A DNA stretch of 64,000 nt from Cornus controversa. Lineage: Eukaryota; Streptophyta; Magnoliopsida; Cornales; Cornaceae. Positions within the stretch are counted from its first letter, which is position 1. Each line of letters begins with the position of its first letter. The position numbers and the translations under genes were made by a program. The notes under the pieces are model-generated. The model searched no databases and was not told where the DNA came from. It saw only the letters and a list, made by a program, of their open reading frames with translations. This document shows, in pieces, positions 45,701-59,839 of this stretch. Where the stretch lies: assembly GCA_026545225.1 (NCBI GenBank), contig CM048850.1:1798001-1862000 (forward strand), read 5' to 3'.

Positions 45701-46971
45701 GGAGATCATACAAAAAGAAGACCCAGTTATGGCACTGTCTAAGCACCACCGAGAACCAAACCCACTTTAATCAAAGCGGCTACCCAAAATCAAACCACCA
45801 AGGCCGAGCCTCCACTAGCCACTACTGTAACCTCACGGCTGCAACTCCCAAACCAGCCGAAGTCAAACACCAACCAAACCGTGATCAACGGAGCACCAAA
45901 CAGCCCCTAACCTCGAGCCACCCTCATGCTGCCAAACGGCCCCTCCGGTGCCACCATGTGCACCCTCAACCCTCAACAATACAGCCACCACCAAACCCGG
46001 AAGAGAGTACCCGAACGGTCCCCATAACTAGCCGATCGAACCCACCAGTCGAAGACCATCACCGGTCTCGGCACCTTCAACCCAAGGAACCACCATCTTT
46101 GGTCAATCAACCCTCACCCACGGCCGGCCCAAGGAAGCCCAGCCGTGAACCCAATCAAGCACCACCAAGCTCGATCCGAAGCCCCCACTGAACCAAACAG
46201 GACCCAGTCGTGCTCAGCCCCAAATTCGAACCACCCACAGCCACTTCCGGCACCAACTGCACCGGAAATAACCAAGGAGAACCCACCTGCAACCGTCGCC
46301 GGCCACCCACCACGGAAGACCCGTCCGAACCAACCGAGCTCAACCCACAACTCCAGCAGCGAAACCCTCGGTCTTGGCCAGCAACCCGCAACTGGCCACC
46401 GCCGTCCCCGTCGGCCGCCACTCCAGCTGCTGCCGGCGCACCGCCTTCGCCGTCGCCCAGGCGGAGCCCCACCGTGAGCACCCCGAGCCACCTCCTCCTT
46501 CTTCTCCCGATTCTCTCTCGGTTCTCTCTTTCTTCTCTTCTTTTTCTTTTCTTTTCTTTTTCTTTTCTTTTCTTTCTTCTTTTCTTTTGTCCACAACTTT
46601 TCTCTACATTACCCACAGCCACATGTATATACATAATACATACAATATATATATATGTATATTTTTATCACATGGGCATCTAATTATACATACACATATG
46701 TATATACATCACCACATACTCTTGCCCCTCCACAAGCACAAAACTACGAATGTGCACCACTATTTCTCCCTAATTGCATAAGGCCCCCCATATATTTATA
46801 ATTAAATATAAATATGGATACTATGTATATATATATATATATATACATATACTCACCTTCCACTTGTCCAGAAATATATCCACGCCCTTTCCGGAATTTA
46901 TTTAATCCGAAAAAAATTTTAATCCGGTCCAAAATCGCCCGGAATCGGTCAAAATAATTCCGGTCCTTACA
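42732..46971 (-). repeat. 5' LTR of E3, main part
   Basis: About 99.7% identical to 32289-36532 by hand comparison. It includes the target copy CCCCG of the F2 solo LTR at its left edge, the stem-loop row at 43750-44085, and the CT tract at 46490-46587. It ends at the ATACA target copy. Confidence 0.92.
43750..44085 (-). other. Row of six stem-loops (E3 5' LTR)
   Basis: Copy of 33313-33648 in the other LTR. One substitution falls in a stem-less loop word (CTTCGA), and none was seen in the stems. Confidence 0.85.
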
Positions 46972-47582
46972 ATACATCTAATCCAAATGTCCTAGTTATA
47001 CATTAAATTCTAAAGAATTTAACTACTACCTCTGCCACCGGTACTATGAGTCCTCTAACTGACTCCGAAATCAGCAATACCTGCAAAACCTGGGAGGGGG
47101 TGAGCTCAAAGGCCCAACAAGGTATATAGAACCATACTATCATCGCAGCAGCAGGTCGATCCTCACATATTCTCAAAAATATACATGCACTTAAATATAT
47201 CACGATATTTAAAGTCATGCCCCTCCTAGTATACATGAACCAACAATGCACATGGCAGTTTTTGCATTTATGAACATTTAAATCAACTATACATGACTTA
47301 TGAAAATCATTTACAACATGTTCAAGGCAGTACACATCCCACGTCATTATGTATAGAAAACATATATGAACAGAAACATTTACATGAACAATGTAAATCA
47401 AATACCACGTCACCTACTCAACAAGATCCATTGAATCATGCATAAATGCACATGCTCATGCATTTTTACCCAAACATCCACATTTCTGAAATCATGCATG
47501 ATGCTTCACATACAGTGCAAATACATACGTATATAACTCACACCAAACTAATTCATAGGGGGCTTTCTCATCACTCCAATAG

Positions 47583-47696
47583 TAAGGGTCTCTTCGGCAC
47601 CCAAACTCTGCTTGTGCTTTATCGGGTTACTAACCCGAAGGGAGCACCTCCTCTTGGCCAAGTTTTGGGTCTTTCACCCTAGGGGCCATCCCCTTA
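47583..47696 (-). other. Foldable block in chain LTR 1
   Basis: Nested arms TAAGGG/CCCTTA, CCCAAACT/AGTTTTGGG, GTGCT/AGCAC, with apical hairpin CGGGTTACTAACCCG at 47623-47637. Counterpart of 5366-5478. Repeated in LTR 2 and LTR 3. Confidence 0.6.
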
Positions 47697-48417
47697 TCTT
47701 AATTTTCACACTCCTGCCCCAAAATCATATATATAGTGCATATAAGCACACCCATGCACTTATCCACACCATGAATGCATTTTTCTCAAATCAATGCATT
47801 TTCCTTTCACCTCAAGATTGTCACAATGTCATCACACTCATATCATGGAAACCACCATGCTTATGCATTTTTCAAGAAGACAGTCATTTCTTTCATGCAC
47901 AAATCTGTAAACACCACATCTTCACGTTTTCACCAACAAACACACTTTTCATCAGAATCATTCATAATCACATTTGCACATACACAACATATATATAGAT
48001 GTCACATCTTGCATATAATCACATGTATGCGTATATTAGCATAAATATAATCATGCTTTCATTCCAATCATGCATTTACTACGAGCAACCAACATGCATT
48101 CTTACAACTATACATAATCACGCAAATATATAAATATATATACATCATGTCACCCATATAGGTAGTAAAAACATACATAACATTTCACATATTTCATGCT
48201 TTTCCAATATCCTTCTATGCCATAATCAATTTAGCATGCATCTCTACTACTGCACCACATATATAATCACGGATATACTTACATATATTCAACTCATGTA
48301 TAAGAATCATATATACATGCAAGGCAACATCTAGCTAAATATACATATATAATTTAGCATGCTTTACATGTCTCAATCTCTAAACATGCATATAACAATG
48401 CCCTAACCCTGCAAGCC

Positions 48418-48427
<10 letters not shown>

Positions 48428-48462
<35 letters not shown>
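48428..48462. repeat. (TA)n microsatellite, long allele
   Basis: 14 bp longer than the same run in LTR 2 (about 55096-55116) and LTR 3 (about 61749-61769). It is the main length difference between chain units. Confidence 0.9.
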
Positions 48463-48464
<2 letters not shown>

Positions 48465-50445
48465 ACCCACATATATATGCGTCTTCACATCCCACGTGTC
48501 TATATATATAAACACCTTTATATATATATATGCACATATATATATATGCAAACGCCACATATGACTAAATTAAGAACATATGTAAAATTAATCAATATAG
48601 TCAAATATACATAGAGATAGAGGCAAGAATCAACTTGCCTTAGGTCCCGCTTTTACTAAGCCTGCGTCTGCAAAGCGGTCCGTCTCCAAGTCCCGGTCCA
48701 GTCCCGTGTCGAAGCCCACCCGAACAAATCCACTGGACCACTCAAACAGGCCATCCTCATCCAGACCAAGGGAACCCACAAACCAGCCACACCGAGCTTT
48801 ACAAACCCAAGTAATTCCCAACACTACCTACACCAAGTGTCAACCCATATCCTACCAAAATCATACCAATACTAAATGAGCATATCAAGTCCATGGAACC
48901 ACTAAGCCCAACCAAACAATTACCACACTACCTCAACTGTGCCAAAATTCACAAGCTACCAACACCATGGTAGCCACCGTATCTCCACAACCGAAGCTAG
49001 CAATTAAAGACCCAATTCTTCACAATCCAATTCAAGACACAATTCCTAACATCCTGTTATCCAAGACCCATCAATCCAATACCAAGGCCGACACCACCAT
49101 GTCTTCCGAAAACCACCCAGTCAAAGCCCCAAGCTTCGGCACCATTATAGACCCCAAAGCTGAACCCACCATCCGAAACCCAGCCGAAAAATCCCAGCCG
49201 AGCCCCCACAGTTGGACACCACCACCACCATTCGGTCCACCACCACAACCCCATCCAAATCCTCACCACCAAACCCAGCCGAATCACCATCAGTAACTCA
49301 ACAACCCACACGGCCGTTGCCGTCCACGGCCGCCACTGACCACCCAAAAGAAAGCACCCGGACTGTTCCCAAAATTTGGACCCGAATCAACTCACCGTAA
49401 CAGGTCTACCAGCCGAAGCCACCGTCGGCACCAGCCACGGCCAACCCAGCCCCATTCGAAGCCTCTGCCGTCGCCGGAGTGCCACCTCAACAGCCGTAAT
49501 CAGCCGAAATCAACACGACCCAGAACCCTCGGCCAAACAAACCCAACCACTACCACCAAATCCATGAACCAGTCACCGAACCCACCATCTACACCACGGT
49601 CGAACCCAGCCGAGCCCAACCCCAGCCGAATAGCGCCTCGCCGGCCGTCGCGATCGCCGTCGCCGTCGCCCAGGTGAAACCCCCCATTCGCGAATAGCCC
49701 AGTCGCGAACCGAGCCACCACGCGACATTGAACAACTCCACCGTGGGCAACGCCTGTTACTGTCGACGCCCCTGCCGGAAACGGCTTCCCGCCGCTGCTG
49801 ATCGGCCGCCGGAACTGATCCCCTCTCGGTTTCTCTCTCCCCGACTCCCCTCTCTCTCTCTCCTTTTCCTTTTTCTTTTCTTTTCTTTCTTTTTCTTCTC
49901 TTTTTCTTTTCTTTTCTTTTCTTTCTCTTTTCCTCTTTTTCTCCTTCAGCCGATTCTTCTTATCTTTATTCTCTCTTTAAATGTGCACCACAACTTTACT
50001 TACACCATCCTCCTCCACATAAAATCATACTATATATCTAATATACATATATAACACCACACATTCTCACCAACCCCTCTTTTGTCCATCTATATATGTA
50101 TATGTATATATTATATATATATACACTATAATACACATATACTTGTACACATACACCTTTCTCCATCTACCATACTTATACATATGTATACCCATATATA
50201 TATAATTAAATAAAAATACACCATGACTATATATATATATATCCTCATATATATATAATCACATCCTCCATCTACATATGTAATCCCACATATATGATCA
50301 TCCCTTTCTATATATATATCTATATAATTCCATTTATATATATATATATATATATATCCACATATTTTTCAAAATTAATTTATTCGAAAAATTAAATCCG
50401 GTCAAAATCCACCCGGAACCGGTCAACAAAATTCCGGTCCTTACA

Positions 50446-53186
50446 ACCTCCCCTCCTTTAAGGAATTTCGTCCTCGAAATTAGCATAGTCATGGTCTTTC
50501 CAAAACCAATCCTTACCAGACGTCATTCTCACCAATGATCGTCACTTTCTCTCTCCACATACCCTAGGCGTTACACTTGCAACACCGAACTTATAACACT
50601 CAAGTCTGGCATAATCAGTGCGTCTCAACTGCCGTGAGGCAATATAACCACTTCCGTGACATGGTTGAGTGACTCCTAAGTCCATGTACGGTTCACTCAC
50701 GAAATTCTCCGAAGCACTTGCTTCCTAGAGTCCACAGTCTCTACCTCAAGACCTATCTAGTTCATCTCTACCTCTAGTCTAAGGCAACACCTTTGACTAA
50801 TCAAATCAATCACTCACAGTGATACTTCCCTATACTCCGGGATCATCAATATTCAAAGTCATTCATTTAATATCCAACATGACTTTCAATTCCTGGCATA
50901 CCATTCCCGGGCTCAGTCCAATATCCTGGGCATCATCACAGCACAAACCATATCAATCCAGTGCACATCACAAGCGCACTCACCAGCAAGGCACATGACA
51001 GTGCACCTGCCGATACAAACCACATAAGCAGTGTACTTGCCACATCAAGCCACATAACTCTGCCCAGTCTCATAGACCACAACCCACTGGAATCCAATGC
51101 CAAGTTCAGGATCTTACATCCCACTGGTTTCACAATCTCCTTATTCAAGAGGAGAAACATCTACCCTTTTTCATCCTTCATACCAAGGAATTAGTTGACA
51201 ATTAGAGAGAATTCCTTTCATATTAGCACTTCACTTTAGACAATCCTTACCAATGAAAGTTTGAGGTCACCTACAGTAACCAAACAACAAACCATACAGT
51301 GGCCGCAGCCCACTGCATCTACACATCCACTGCGTCCACCTCTCCCCTTCACAGTAAGAAACTATCCTCACTTCAGATACCATATGTCAGGATTCTCATC
51401 CATTATCAACTTATCCTTCTCTTAACATCATATCCACACTTTGATCCAACTGCATCAATCATGTGCATATCACAGTACACCACTAAGGTCAAGGCACATA
51501 AGGAGTGCACTTGTCAAAACAAATCCTCCAGTCCTGTCCATTTTCGTGGACTACATTCCATTGGCATTTAGTGCCAAGATTAGGGTTTTACATGCCCTTA
51601 ACTTCACAATTTCATTCCTTGACGAATGAATCTCACTTACTCGTCCATTGATCCTAACGGACGTTTCCGACTTGCTGGGTATTTATCCATTCCTTTCCAG
51701 CATCTCACTTGATACCCCAAGATCCTGACTGCTTCGTCTAGGACCCCACAAATCCTTCCATGCATCACTATAATCCTGGTACCCCAATACCACCAATATC
51801 CTTAGTCAATTAACTGACCTCTAGTCCTCCCTAACGGTGCAAGAGTGCAACGTAAATCTGGACTACCAAATTCTCAGTTTGGAAAGTCCCAAGGCAAATC
51901 ATGCCCCTCTTCATCAACACTAGACTCCTACCCTCAAGGTCTATCACAAGATGTCTATTTCAACATCACAGTCCGTTCAACTCCAAACCTCTACCTAGGT
52001 TTGCCAATTTTCAAGACTGAAATTTCTAGGTGACTACATGTCACTACTAGCCATGCAACGCAAAATGAAGCACTAAAGGGTAATGCACAGTCACATGAAT
52101 CACGTATAGCACATAGCATATAACATACAACATGTAAATCATATAAACACGTACCATGCATGATATGAAATATGATGCATCAAATCAAATCAAAATCCTA
52201 GCCCTCGGGCTAACACTAGGAAAATATCCCTGACCATACACGGTCTCGGTACTTCCTTTGCCTGAGCAAGTGTGAAACATGGCCCAGTCCCCCTACTACA
52301 CACATACTAGAACACAAAATCTAGAGCGGTTCAAACCAACCTACTCTCATCCTCTGTACTCATTGGTAAGCACCTACCAATCCATGCACATCTATAGTCG
52401 ATGGTAGTATCCTTGACTATCTACACCAATCACTTTCAGTGACATATCCCTACTATTGGGAATTCTTTACCTGTCGTCATCCGGAGGAAACAACTCAACG
52501 CCTACAAGAGCCAGCGTATTGTAAGAGAAGCACTAATCCAAGAAAAATGTCTAGCTAGGCCACTTTTCCCAGTTAGCCCAACCCCGACAATATGCCTTCC
52601 TTGTATTCCATCTCAATCCTGATTGCCAACCTCGGCAATATACTTACTAATAACACATCGTAAATCCCTAAGTATCTGTAAGGACTTAAAACACTCGGGA
52701 CATTCTTTGAGTTATCTCTTCGTTGTTCACTAACAGGACTCAATCACTAAGTCAAAATCTAAGCTCAACCAATTCTGGGAGTTATTACCAATCGAAATCA
52801 GTTTCACACACCAACACTTTGATCTTTCATTTGGATTGCTCAAACCGACCAAATCATTCCACTATCATCCATAGGTAATCAAACCCATCATCTATACAAC
52901 TATCAACCATTGCCTATCTCCAAATCAACACGTGATTTGACCATCTGCCCTTAGGTATTCGAACCTATGACCTTGATACCCTAGGTTTTCAAACCTAATG
53001 CTTTAACAGTAATCCAGAGTCCCTCAATTCCTCAACCCTTACCCGTCGCCCCTAGGTATTCTAACCTAGTGCTCTGATACCATGCTGTTGGTATCAGACA
53101 CTTGATCTAATCCTCATAATCCCAAACGTGATCCAACCATCACCCGTCGTCCTCAGGTTTTCTAACCTGATGCTCTGATACCATGT
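50446..53186 (-). other. Chain internal region 1 (2741 bp, non-coding)
   Basis: On the minus strand it runs from primer site TGGTATCAGAGC (53183-53172) to TTCGAGGACGAAATTCC and polypurine tract AGGAGGGGAGGT (50457-50446). No gag or pol domain in any frame. Homologous to the E3 internal region. Confidence 0.88.
53172..53183 (-). promoter_or_regulatory. Primer-binding site, chain unit 1
   Basis: TGGTATCAGAGC on the minus strand, 3 bp inside the LTR end at 53187; complementary to initiator tRNA-Met. Confidence 0.9.
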
Positions 53187-55084
53187 TGTCACGCCCCGGT
53201 TTCCGACACCTGGTTAGGAGCGAGGGAAACGGGGGTGAACCCGTAATTTCACCTCAAGTTCCCACACCTTAATCTCATTTTAATCTATTCTATTGCGGAA
53301 GCATTCTATATGTACACCCTTCAGGTGACATAAGATCATCAATGGCCCTTGCAATTGATTTTCACGAAAATCGGGCATGACCCATTCTAAATAATCAGCT
53401 CCTGGCATATAACACCTGCTTTACAATTCATATGGACACTTCTGGGCACGTGTCCCCCCCAGCATTTATATCTAGACAATAAAAATGGACACTTCTGGGC
53501 CCGTGTCCCCCCAATATTTCTACAACATGCATGATAGAATCAAAAATATACATGCCTCAGTCCTTGAATGTCCGTATTACATCTATACATCACATGAATG
53601 AAATACATCTGAAGAAACTGAATCACCATAATTACTCCATACATCTAATCCAAATGTCCTAGTTATACATTAAATTCTAAAGAATTTAACTACTACCTCT
53701 GCCACCGGTACTATGAGTCCTCTAACTGACTCCGAAATCAGCAATACCTGCAAAACCTGGGAGGGGGTGAGCTCAAAGGCCCAACAAGGTATATAGAACC
53801 ATACTATCATCGCAGCAGCAGGTCGATCCTCACATATTCTCAAAAATATACATGCACTTAAATATATCACGATATTTAAAGTCATGCCCCTCCTAGTATA
53901 CATGAACCAACAATGCACATGGCAGTTTTTGCATTTATGAACATTTAAATCAACTATACATGACTTATGAAAATCATTTACAACATGTTCAAGGCAGTAC
54001 ACATCCCACGTCATTATGTATAGAAAACATATATGAACAGAAACATTTACATGAACAATGTAAATCAAATACCACGTCACCTACTCAACAAGATCCATTG
54101 AATCATGCATAAATGCACATGCTCATGCATTTTTACCCAAACATCCACATTTCTGAAATCATGCATGATGCTTCACATACAGTGCAAATACATACGTATA
54201 TAACTCACACCAAACTAATTCATAGGGGGCTTTCTCATCACTCCAATAGTAAGGGTCTCTTCGGCACCCAAACTCTGCTTGTGCTTTATCGGGTTACTAA
54301 CCCGAAGGGAGCACCTCCTCTTGGCCAAGTTTTGGGTCTTTCACCCTAGGGGCCATCCCCTTATCTTAATTTTCACACTCCTGCCCCAAAATCATATATA
54401 TAGTGCATATAAGCACACCCATGCACTTATCCACACCATGAATGCATTTTTCTCAAATCAATGCATTTTCCTTTCACCTCAAGATTGTCACAATGTCATC
54501 ACACTCATATCATGGAAACCACCATGCTTATGCATTTTTCAAGAAGACAGTCATTTCTTTCATGCACAAATCTGTAAACACCACATCTTCACGTTTTCAC
54601 CAACAAACACACTTTTCATCAGAATCATTCATAATCACATTTGCACATACACAACATATATATAGATGTCACATCTTGCATATAATCACATGTATGCGTA
54701 TATTAGCATAAATATAATCATGCTTTCATTCCAATCATGCATTTACTACGAGCAACCAACATGCATTCTTACAACTATACATAATCACGCAAATATATAA
54801 ATATATATACATCATGTCACCCATATAGGTAGTAAAAACATACATAACATTTCACATATTTCATGCTTTTCCAATATCCTTCTATGCCATAATCAATTTA
54901 GCATGCATCTCTACTACTGCACCACATATATAATCACGGATATACTTACATATATTCAACTCATGTATAAGAATCATATATACATGCAAGGCAACATCTA
55001 GCTAAATATACATATATAATTTAGCATGCTTTACATGTCTCAATCTCTAAACATGCATATAACAATGCCCTAACCCTGCAAGCC

Positions 55085-55115
<31 letters not shown>

Positions 55116-57098
55116 CTACCCACATATATATGCGTCTTCACATCCCACGTGTCTATATATATAAACACCTTTATATATATATATGCACATATATATATAT
55201 GCAAACGCCACATATGACTAAATTAAGAACATATGTAAAATTAATCAATATAGTCAAATATACATAGAGATAGAGGCAAGAATCAACTTGCCTTAGGTCC
55301 CGCTTTTACTAAGCCTGCGTCTGCAAAGCGGTCCGTCTCCAAGTCCCGGTCCAGTCCCGTGTCGAAGCCCACCCGAACAAATCCACTGGACCACTCAAAC
55401 AGGCCATCCTCATCCAGACCAAGGGAACCCACAAACCAGCCACACCGAGCTTTACAAACCCAAGTAATTCCCAACACTACCTACACCAAGTGTCAACCCA
55501 TATCCTACCAAAATCATACCAATACTAAATGAGCATATCAAGTCCATGGAACCACTAAGCCCAACCAAACAATTACCACACTACCTCAACTGTGCCAAAA
55601 TTCACAAGCTACCAACACCATGGTAGCCACCGTATCTCCACAACCGAAGCTAGCAATTAAAGACCCAATTCTTCACAATCCAATTCAAGACACAATTCCT
55701 AACATCCTGTTATCCAAGACCCATCAATCCAATACCAAGGCCGACACCACCATGTCTTCCGAAAACCACCCAGTCAAAGCCCCAAGCTTCGGCACCATTA
55801 TAGACCCCAAAGCTGAACCCACCATCCGAAACCCAGCCGAAAAATCCCAGCCGAGCCCCCACAGTTGGACACCACCACCACCATTCGGTCCACCACCACA
55901 ACCCCATCCAAATCCTCACCACCAAACCCAGCCGAATCACCATCAGTAACTCAACAACCCACACGGCCGTTGCCGTCCACGGCCGCCACTGACCACCCAA
56001 AAGAAAGCACCCGGACTGTTCCCAAAATTTGGACCCGAATCAACTCACCGTAACAGGTCTACCAGCCGAAGCCACCGTCGGCACCAGCCACGGCCAACCC
56101 AGCCCCATTCGAAGCCTCTGCCGTCGCCGGAGTGCCACCTCAACAGCCGTAATCAGCCGAAATCAACACGACCCAGAACCCTCGGCCAAACAAACCCAAC
56201 CACTACCACCAAATCCATGAACCAGTCACCGAACCCACCATCTACACCACGGTCGAACCCAGCCGAGCCCAACCCCAGCCGAATAGCGCCTCGCCGGCCG
56301 TCGCGATCGCCGTCGCCGTCGCCCAGGTGAAACCCCCCATTCGCGAATAGCCCAGTCGCGAACCGAGCCACCACGCGACATTGAACAACTCCACCGTGGG
56401 CAACGCCTGTTACTGTCGACGCCCCTGCCGGAAACGGCTTCCCGCCGCTGCTGATCGGCCGCCGGAACTGATCCCCTCTCGGTTTCTCTCTCCCCGACTC
56501 CCCTCTCTCTCTCTCCTTTTCCTTTTTCTTTTCTTTTCTTTCTTTTTCTTCTCTTTTTCTTTTCTTTTCTTTTCTTTCTCTTTTCCTCTTTTTCTCCTTC
56601 AGCCGATTCTTCTTATCTTTATTCTCTCTTTAAATGTGCACCACAACTTTACTTACACCATCCTCCTCCACATAAAATCATACTATATATCTAATATACA
56701 TATATAACACCACACATTCTCACCAACCCCTCTTTTGTCCATCTATATATGTATATGTATATATTATATATATATACACTATAATACACATATACTTGTA
56801 CACATACACCTTTCTCCATCTACCATACTTATACATATGTATACCCATATATATATAATTAAATAAAAATACACCATGACTATATATATATATATCCTCA
56901 TATATATATAATCACATCCTCCATCTACATATGTAATCCCACATATATGATCATCCCTTTCTATATATATATCTATATAATTCCATTTATATATATATAT
57001 ATATATATATCCACATATTTTTCAAAATTAATTTATTCGAAAAATTAAATCCGGTCAAAATCCACCCGGAACCGGTCAACAAAATTCCGGTCCTTACA
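53187..57098 (-). repeat. Tandem chain LTR 2 (3912 bp)
   Basis: Serves as the 5' LTR for internal region 1 and the 3' LTR for internal region 2. No difference from LTR 3 was found by eye. Foldable block at 54250-54363. Confidence 0.93.
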
Positions 57099-59839
57099 AC
57101 CTCCCCTCCTTTAAGGAATTTCGTCCTCGAAATTAGCATAGTCATGGTCTTTCCAAAACCAATCCTTACCAGACGTCATTCTCACCAATGATCGTCACTT
57201 TCTCTCTCCACATACCCTAGGCGTTACACTTGCAACACCGAACTTATAACACTCAAGTCTGGCATAATCAGTGCGTCTCAACTGCCGTGAGGCAATATAA
57301 CCACTTCCGTGACATGGTTGAGTGACTCCTAAGTCCATGTACGGTTCACTCACGAAATTCTCCGAAGCACTTGCTTCCTAGAGTCCACAGTCTCTACCTC
57401 AAGACCTATCTAGTTCATCTCTACCTCTAGTCTAAGGCAACACCTTTGACTAATCAAATCAATCACTCACAGTGATACTTCCCTATACTCCGGGATCATC
57501 AATATTCAAAGTCATTCATTTAATATCCAACATGACTTTCAATTCCTGGCATACCATTCCCGGGCTCAGTCCAATATCCTGGGCATCATCACAGCACAAA
57601 CCATATCAATCCAGTGCACATCACAAGCGCACTCACCAGCAAGGCACATGACAGTGCACCTGCCGATACAAACCACATAAGCAGTGTACTTGCCACATCA
57701 AGCCACATAACTCTGCCCAGTCTCATAGACCACAACCCACTGGAATCCAATGCCAAGTTCAGGATCTTACATCCCACTGGTTTCACAATCTCCTTATTCA
57801 AGAGGAGAAACATCTACCCTTTTTCATCCTTCATACCAAGGAATTAGTTGACAATTAGAGAGAATTCCTTTCATATTAGCACTTCACTTTAGACAATCCT
57901 TACCAATGAAAGTTTGAGGTCACCTACAGTAACCAAACAACAAACCATACAGTGGCCGCAGCCCACTGCATCTACACATCCACTGCGTCCACCTCTCCCC
58001 TTCACAGTAAGAAACTATCCTCACTTCAGATACCATATGTCAGGATTCTCATCCATTATCAACTTATCCTTCTCTTAACATCATATCCACACTTTGATCC
58101 AACTGCATCAATCATGTGCATATCACAGTACACCACTAAGGTCAAGGCACATAAGGAGTGCACTTGTCAAAACAAATCCTCCAGTCCTGTCCATTTTCGT
58201 GGACTACATTCCATTGGCATTTAGTGCCAAGATTAGGGTTTTACATGCCCTTAACTTCACAATTTCATTCCTTGACGAATGAATCTCACTTACTCGTCCA
58301 TTGATCCTAACGGACGTTTCCGACTTGCTGGGTATTTATCCATTCCTTTCCAGCATCTCACTTGATACCCCAAGATCCTGACTGCTTCGTCTAGGACCCC
58401 ACAAATCCTTCCATGCATCACTATAATCCTGGTACCCCAATACCACCAATATCCTTAGTCAATTAACTGACCTCTAGTCCTCCCTAACGGTGCAAGAGTG
58501 CAACGTAAATCTGGACTACCAAATTCTCAGTTTGGAAAGTCCCAAGGCAAATCATGCCCCTCTTCATCAACACTAGACTCCTACCCTCAAGGTCTATCAC
58601 AAGATGTCTATTTCAACATCACAGTCCGTTCAACTCCAAACCTCTACCTAGGTTTGCCAATTTTCAAGACTGAAATTTCTAGGTGACTACATGTCACTAC
58701 TAGCCATGCAACGCAAAATGAAGCACTAAAGGGTAATGCACAGTCACATGAATCACGTATAGCACATAGCATATAACATACAACATGTAAATCATATAAA
58801 CACGTACCATGCATGATATGAAATATGATGCATCAAATCAAATCAAAATCCTAGCCCTCGGGCTAACACTAGGAAAATATCCCTGACCATACACGGTCTC
58901 GGTACTCCCTTTGCCTGAGCAAGTGTGAAACATGGCCCAGTCCCCCTACTACACACATACTAGAACACAAAATCTAGAGCGGTTCAAACCAACCTACTCT
59001 CATCCTCTGTACTCATTGGTAAGCACCTACCAATCCATGCACATCTATAGTCGATGGTAGTATCCTTGACTATCTACACCAATCACTTTCAGTGACATAT
59101 CCCTACTATTGGGAATTCTTTACCTGTCGTCATCCGGAGGAAACAACTCAACGCCTACAAGAGCCAGCGTATTGTAAGAGAAGCACTAATCCAAGAAAAA
59201 TGTCTAGCTAGGCCACTTTTCCCAGTTAGCCCAACCCCGACAATATGCCTTCCTTGTATTCCATCTCAATCCTGATTGCCAACCTCGGCAATATACTTAC
59301 TAATAACACATCGTAAATCCCTAAGTATCTGTAAGGACTTAAAACACTCGGGACATTCTTTGAGTTATCTCTTCGTTGTTCACTAACAGGACTCAATCAC
59401 TAAGTCAAAATCTAAGCTCAACCAATTCTGGGAGTTATTACCAATCGAAATCAGTTTCACACACCAACACTTTGATCTTTCATTTGGATTGCTCAAACCG
59501 ACCAAATCATTCCACTATCATCCATAGGTAATCAAACCCATCATCTATACAACTATCAACCATTGCCTATCTCCAAATCAACACGTGATTTGACCATCTG
59601 CCCTTAGGTATTCGAACCTATGACCTTGATACCCTAGGTTTTCAAACCTAATGCTTTAACAGTAATCCAGAGTCCCTCAATTCCTCAACCCTTACCCGTC
59701 GCCCCTAGGTATTCTAACCTAGTGCTCTGATACCATGCTGTTGGTATCAGACACTTGATCTAATCCTCATAATCCCAAACGTGATCCAACCATCACCCGT
59801 CGTCCTCAGGTTTTCTAACCTGATGCTCTGATACCATGT
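57099..59839 (-). other. Chain internal region 2 (2741 bp, non-coding)
   Basis: Same length as internal region 1, with one substitution noticed (52254 region against 58907 region). Primer site at 59825-59836, polypurine tract at 57099-57110. Confidence 0.9.

Larger units (their letters stand above)
32289..46971 (-). mobile_element. Element E3: complete non-autonomous Tekay/Del-like retrotransposon
   Basis: Target duplication ATACA (32284-32288 and 46972-46976) fixes both ends. On the minus strand the 5' LTR is 46971-42732 plus 39651-39640, split by an F2 solo LTR. Then come the primer site for initiator tRNA-Met (39636-39625), a non-coding internal region, polypurine tract AGGAGGGGAGGT (36544-36533) and 3' LTR (36532-32289). 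No gag or pol is recognisable, so it would depend on proteins from another element. About 14 substitutions between the 4.2-kb LTRs (0.3%, hand count) suggest roughly 0.1 million years at 1.3e-8. It looks structurally whole apart from the nested insertion. Confidence 0.92.
46972..50445 (-). repeat. Tandem chain LTR 1, main part (after E3)
   Basis: Resumes the LTR cut at 32288. It matches LTR 2 without visible change apart from a TA run 14 bp longer (48428-48462). It ends, in plus orientation, CGGTCCTTACA at 50445. Small frames in it (for example 47003-47413) recur unchanged in all three LTRs because the DNA is unchanged. The foldable block is at 47583-47696. Confidence 0.92.

Noticed and set aside
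48967-49567. Frames of 60-110 aa repeated unchanged at 55620 and 62273
   Set aside because: They recur because the chain units are nearly identical DNA; there is no coding signature and the frames overlap on both strands.
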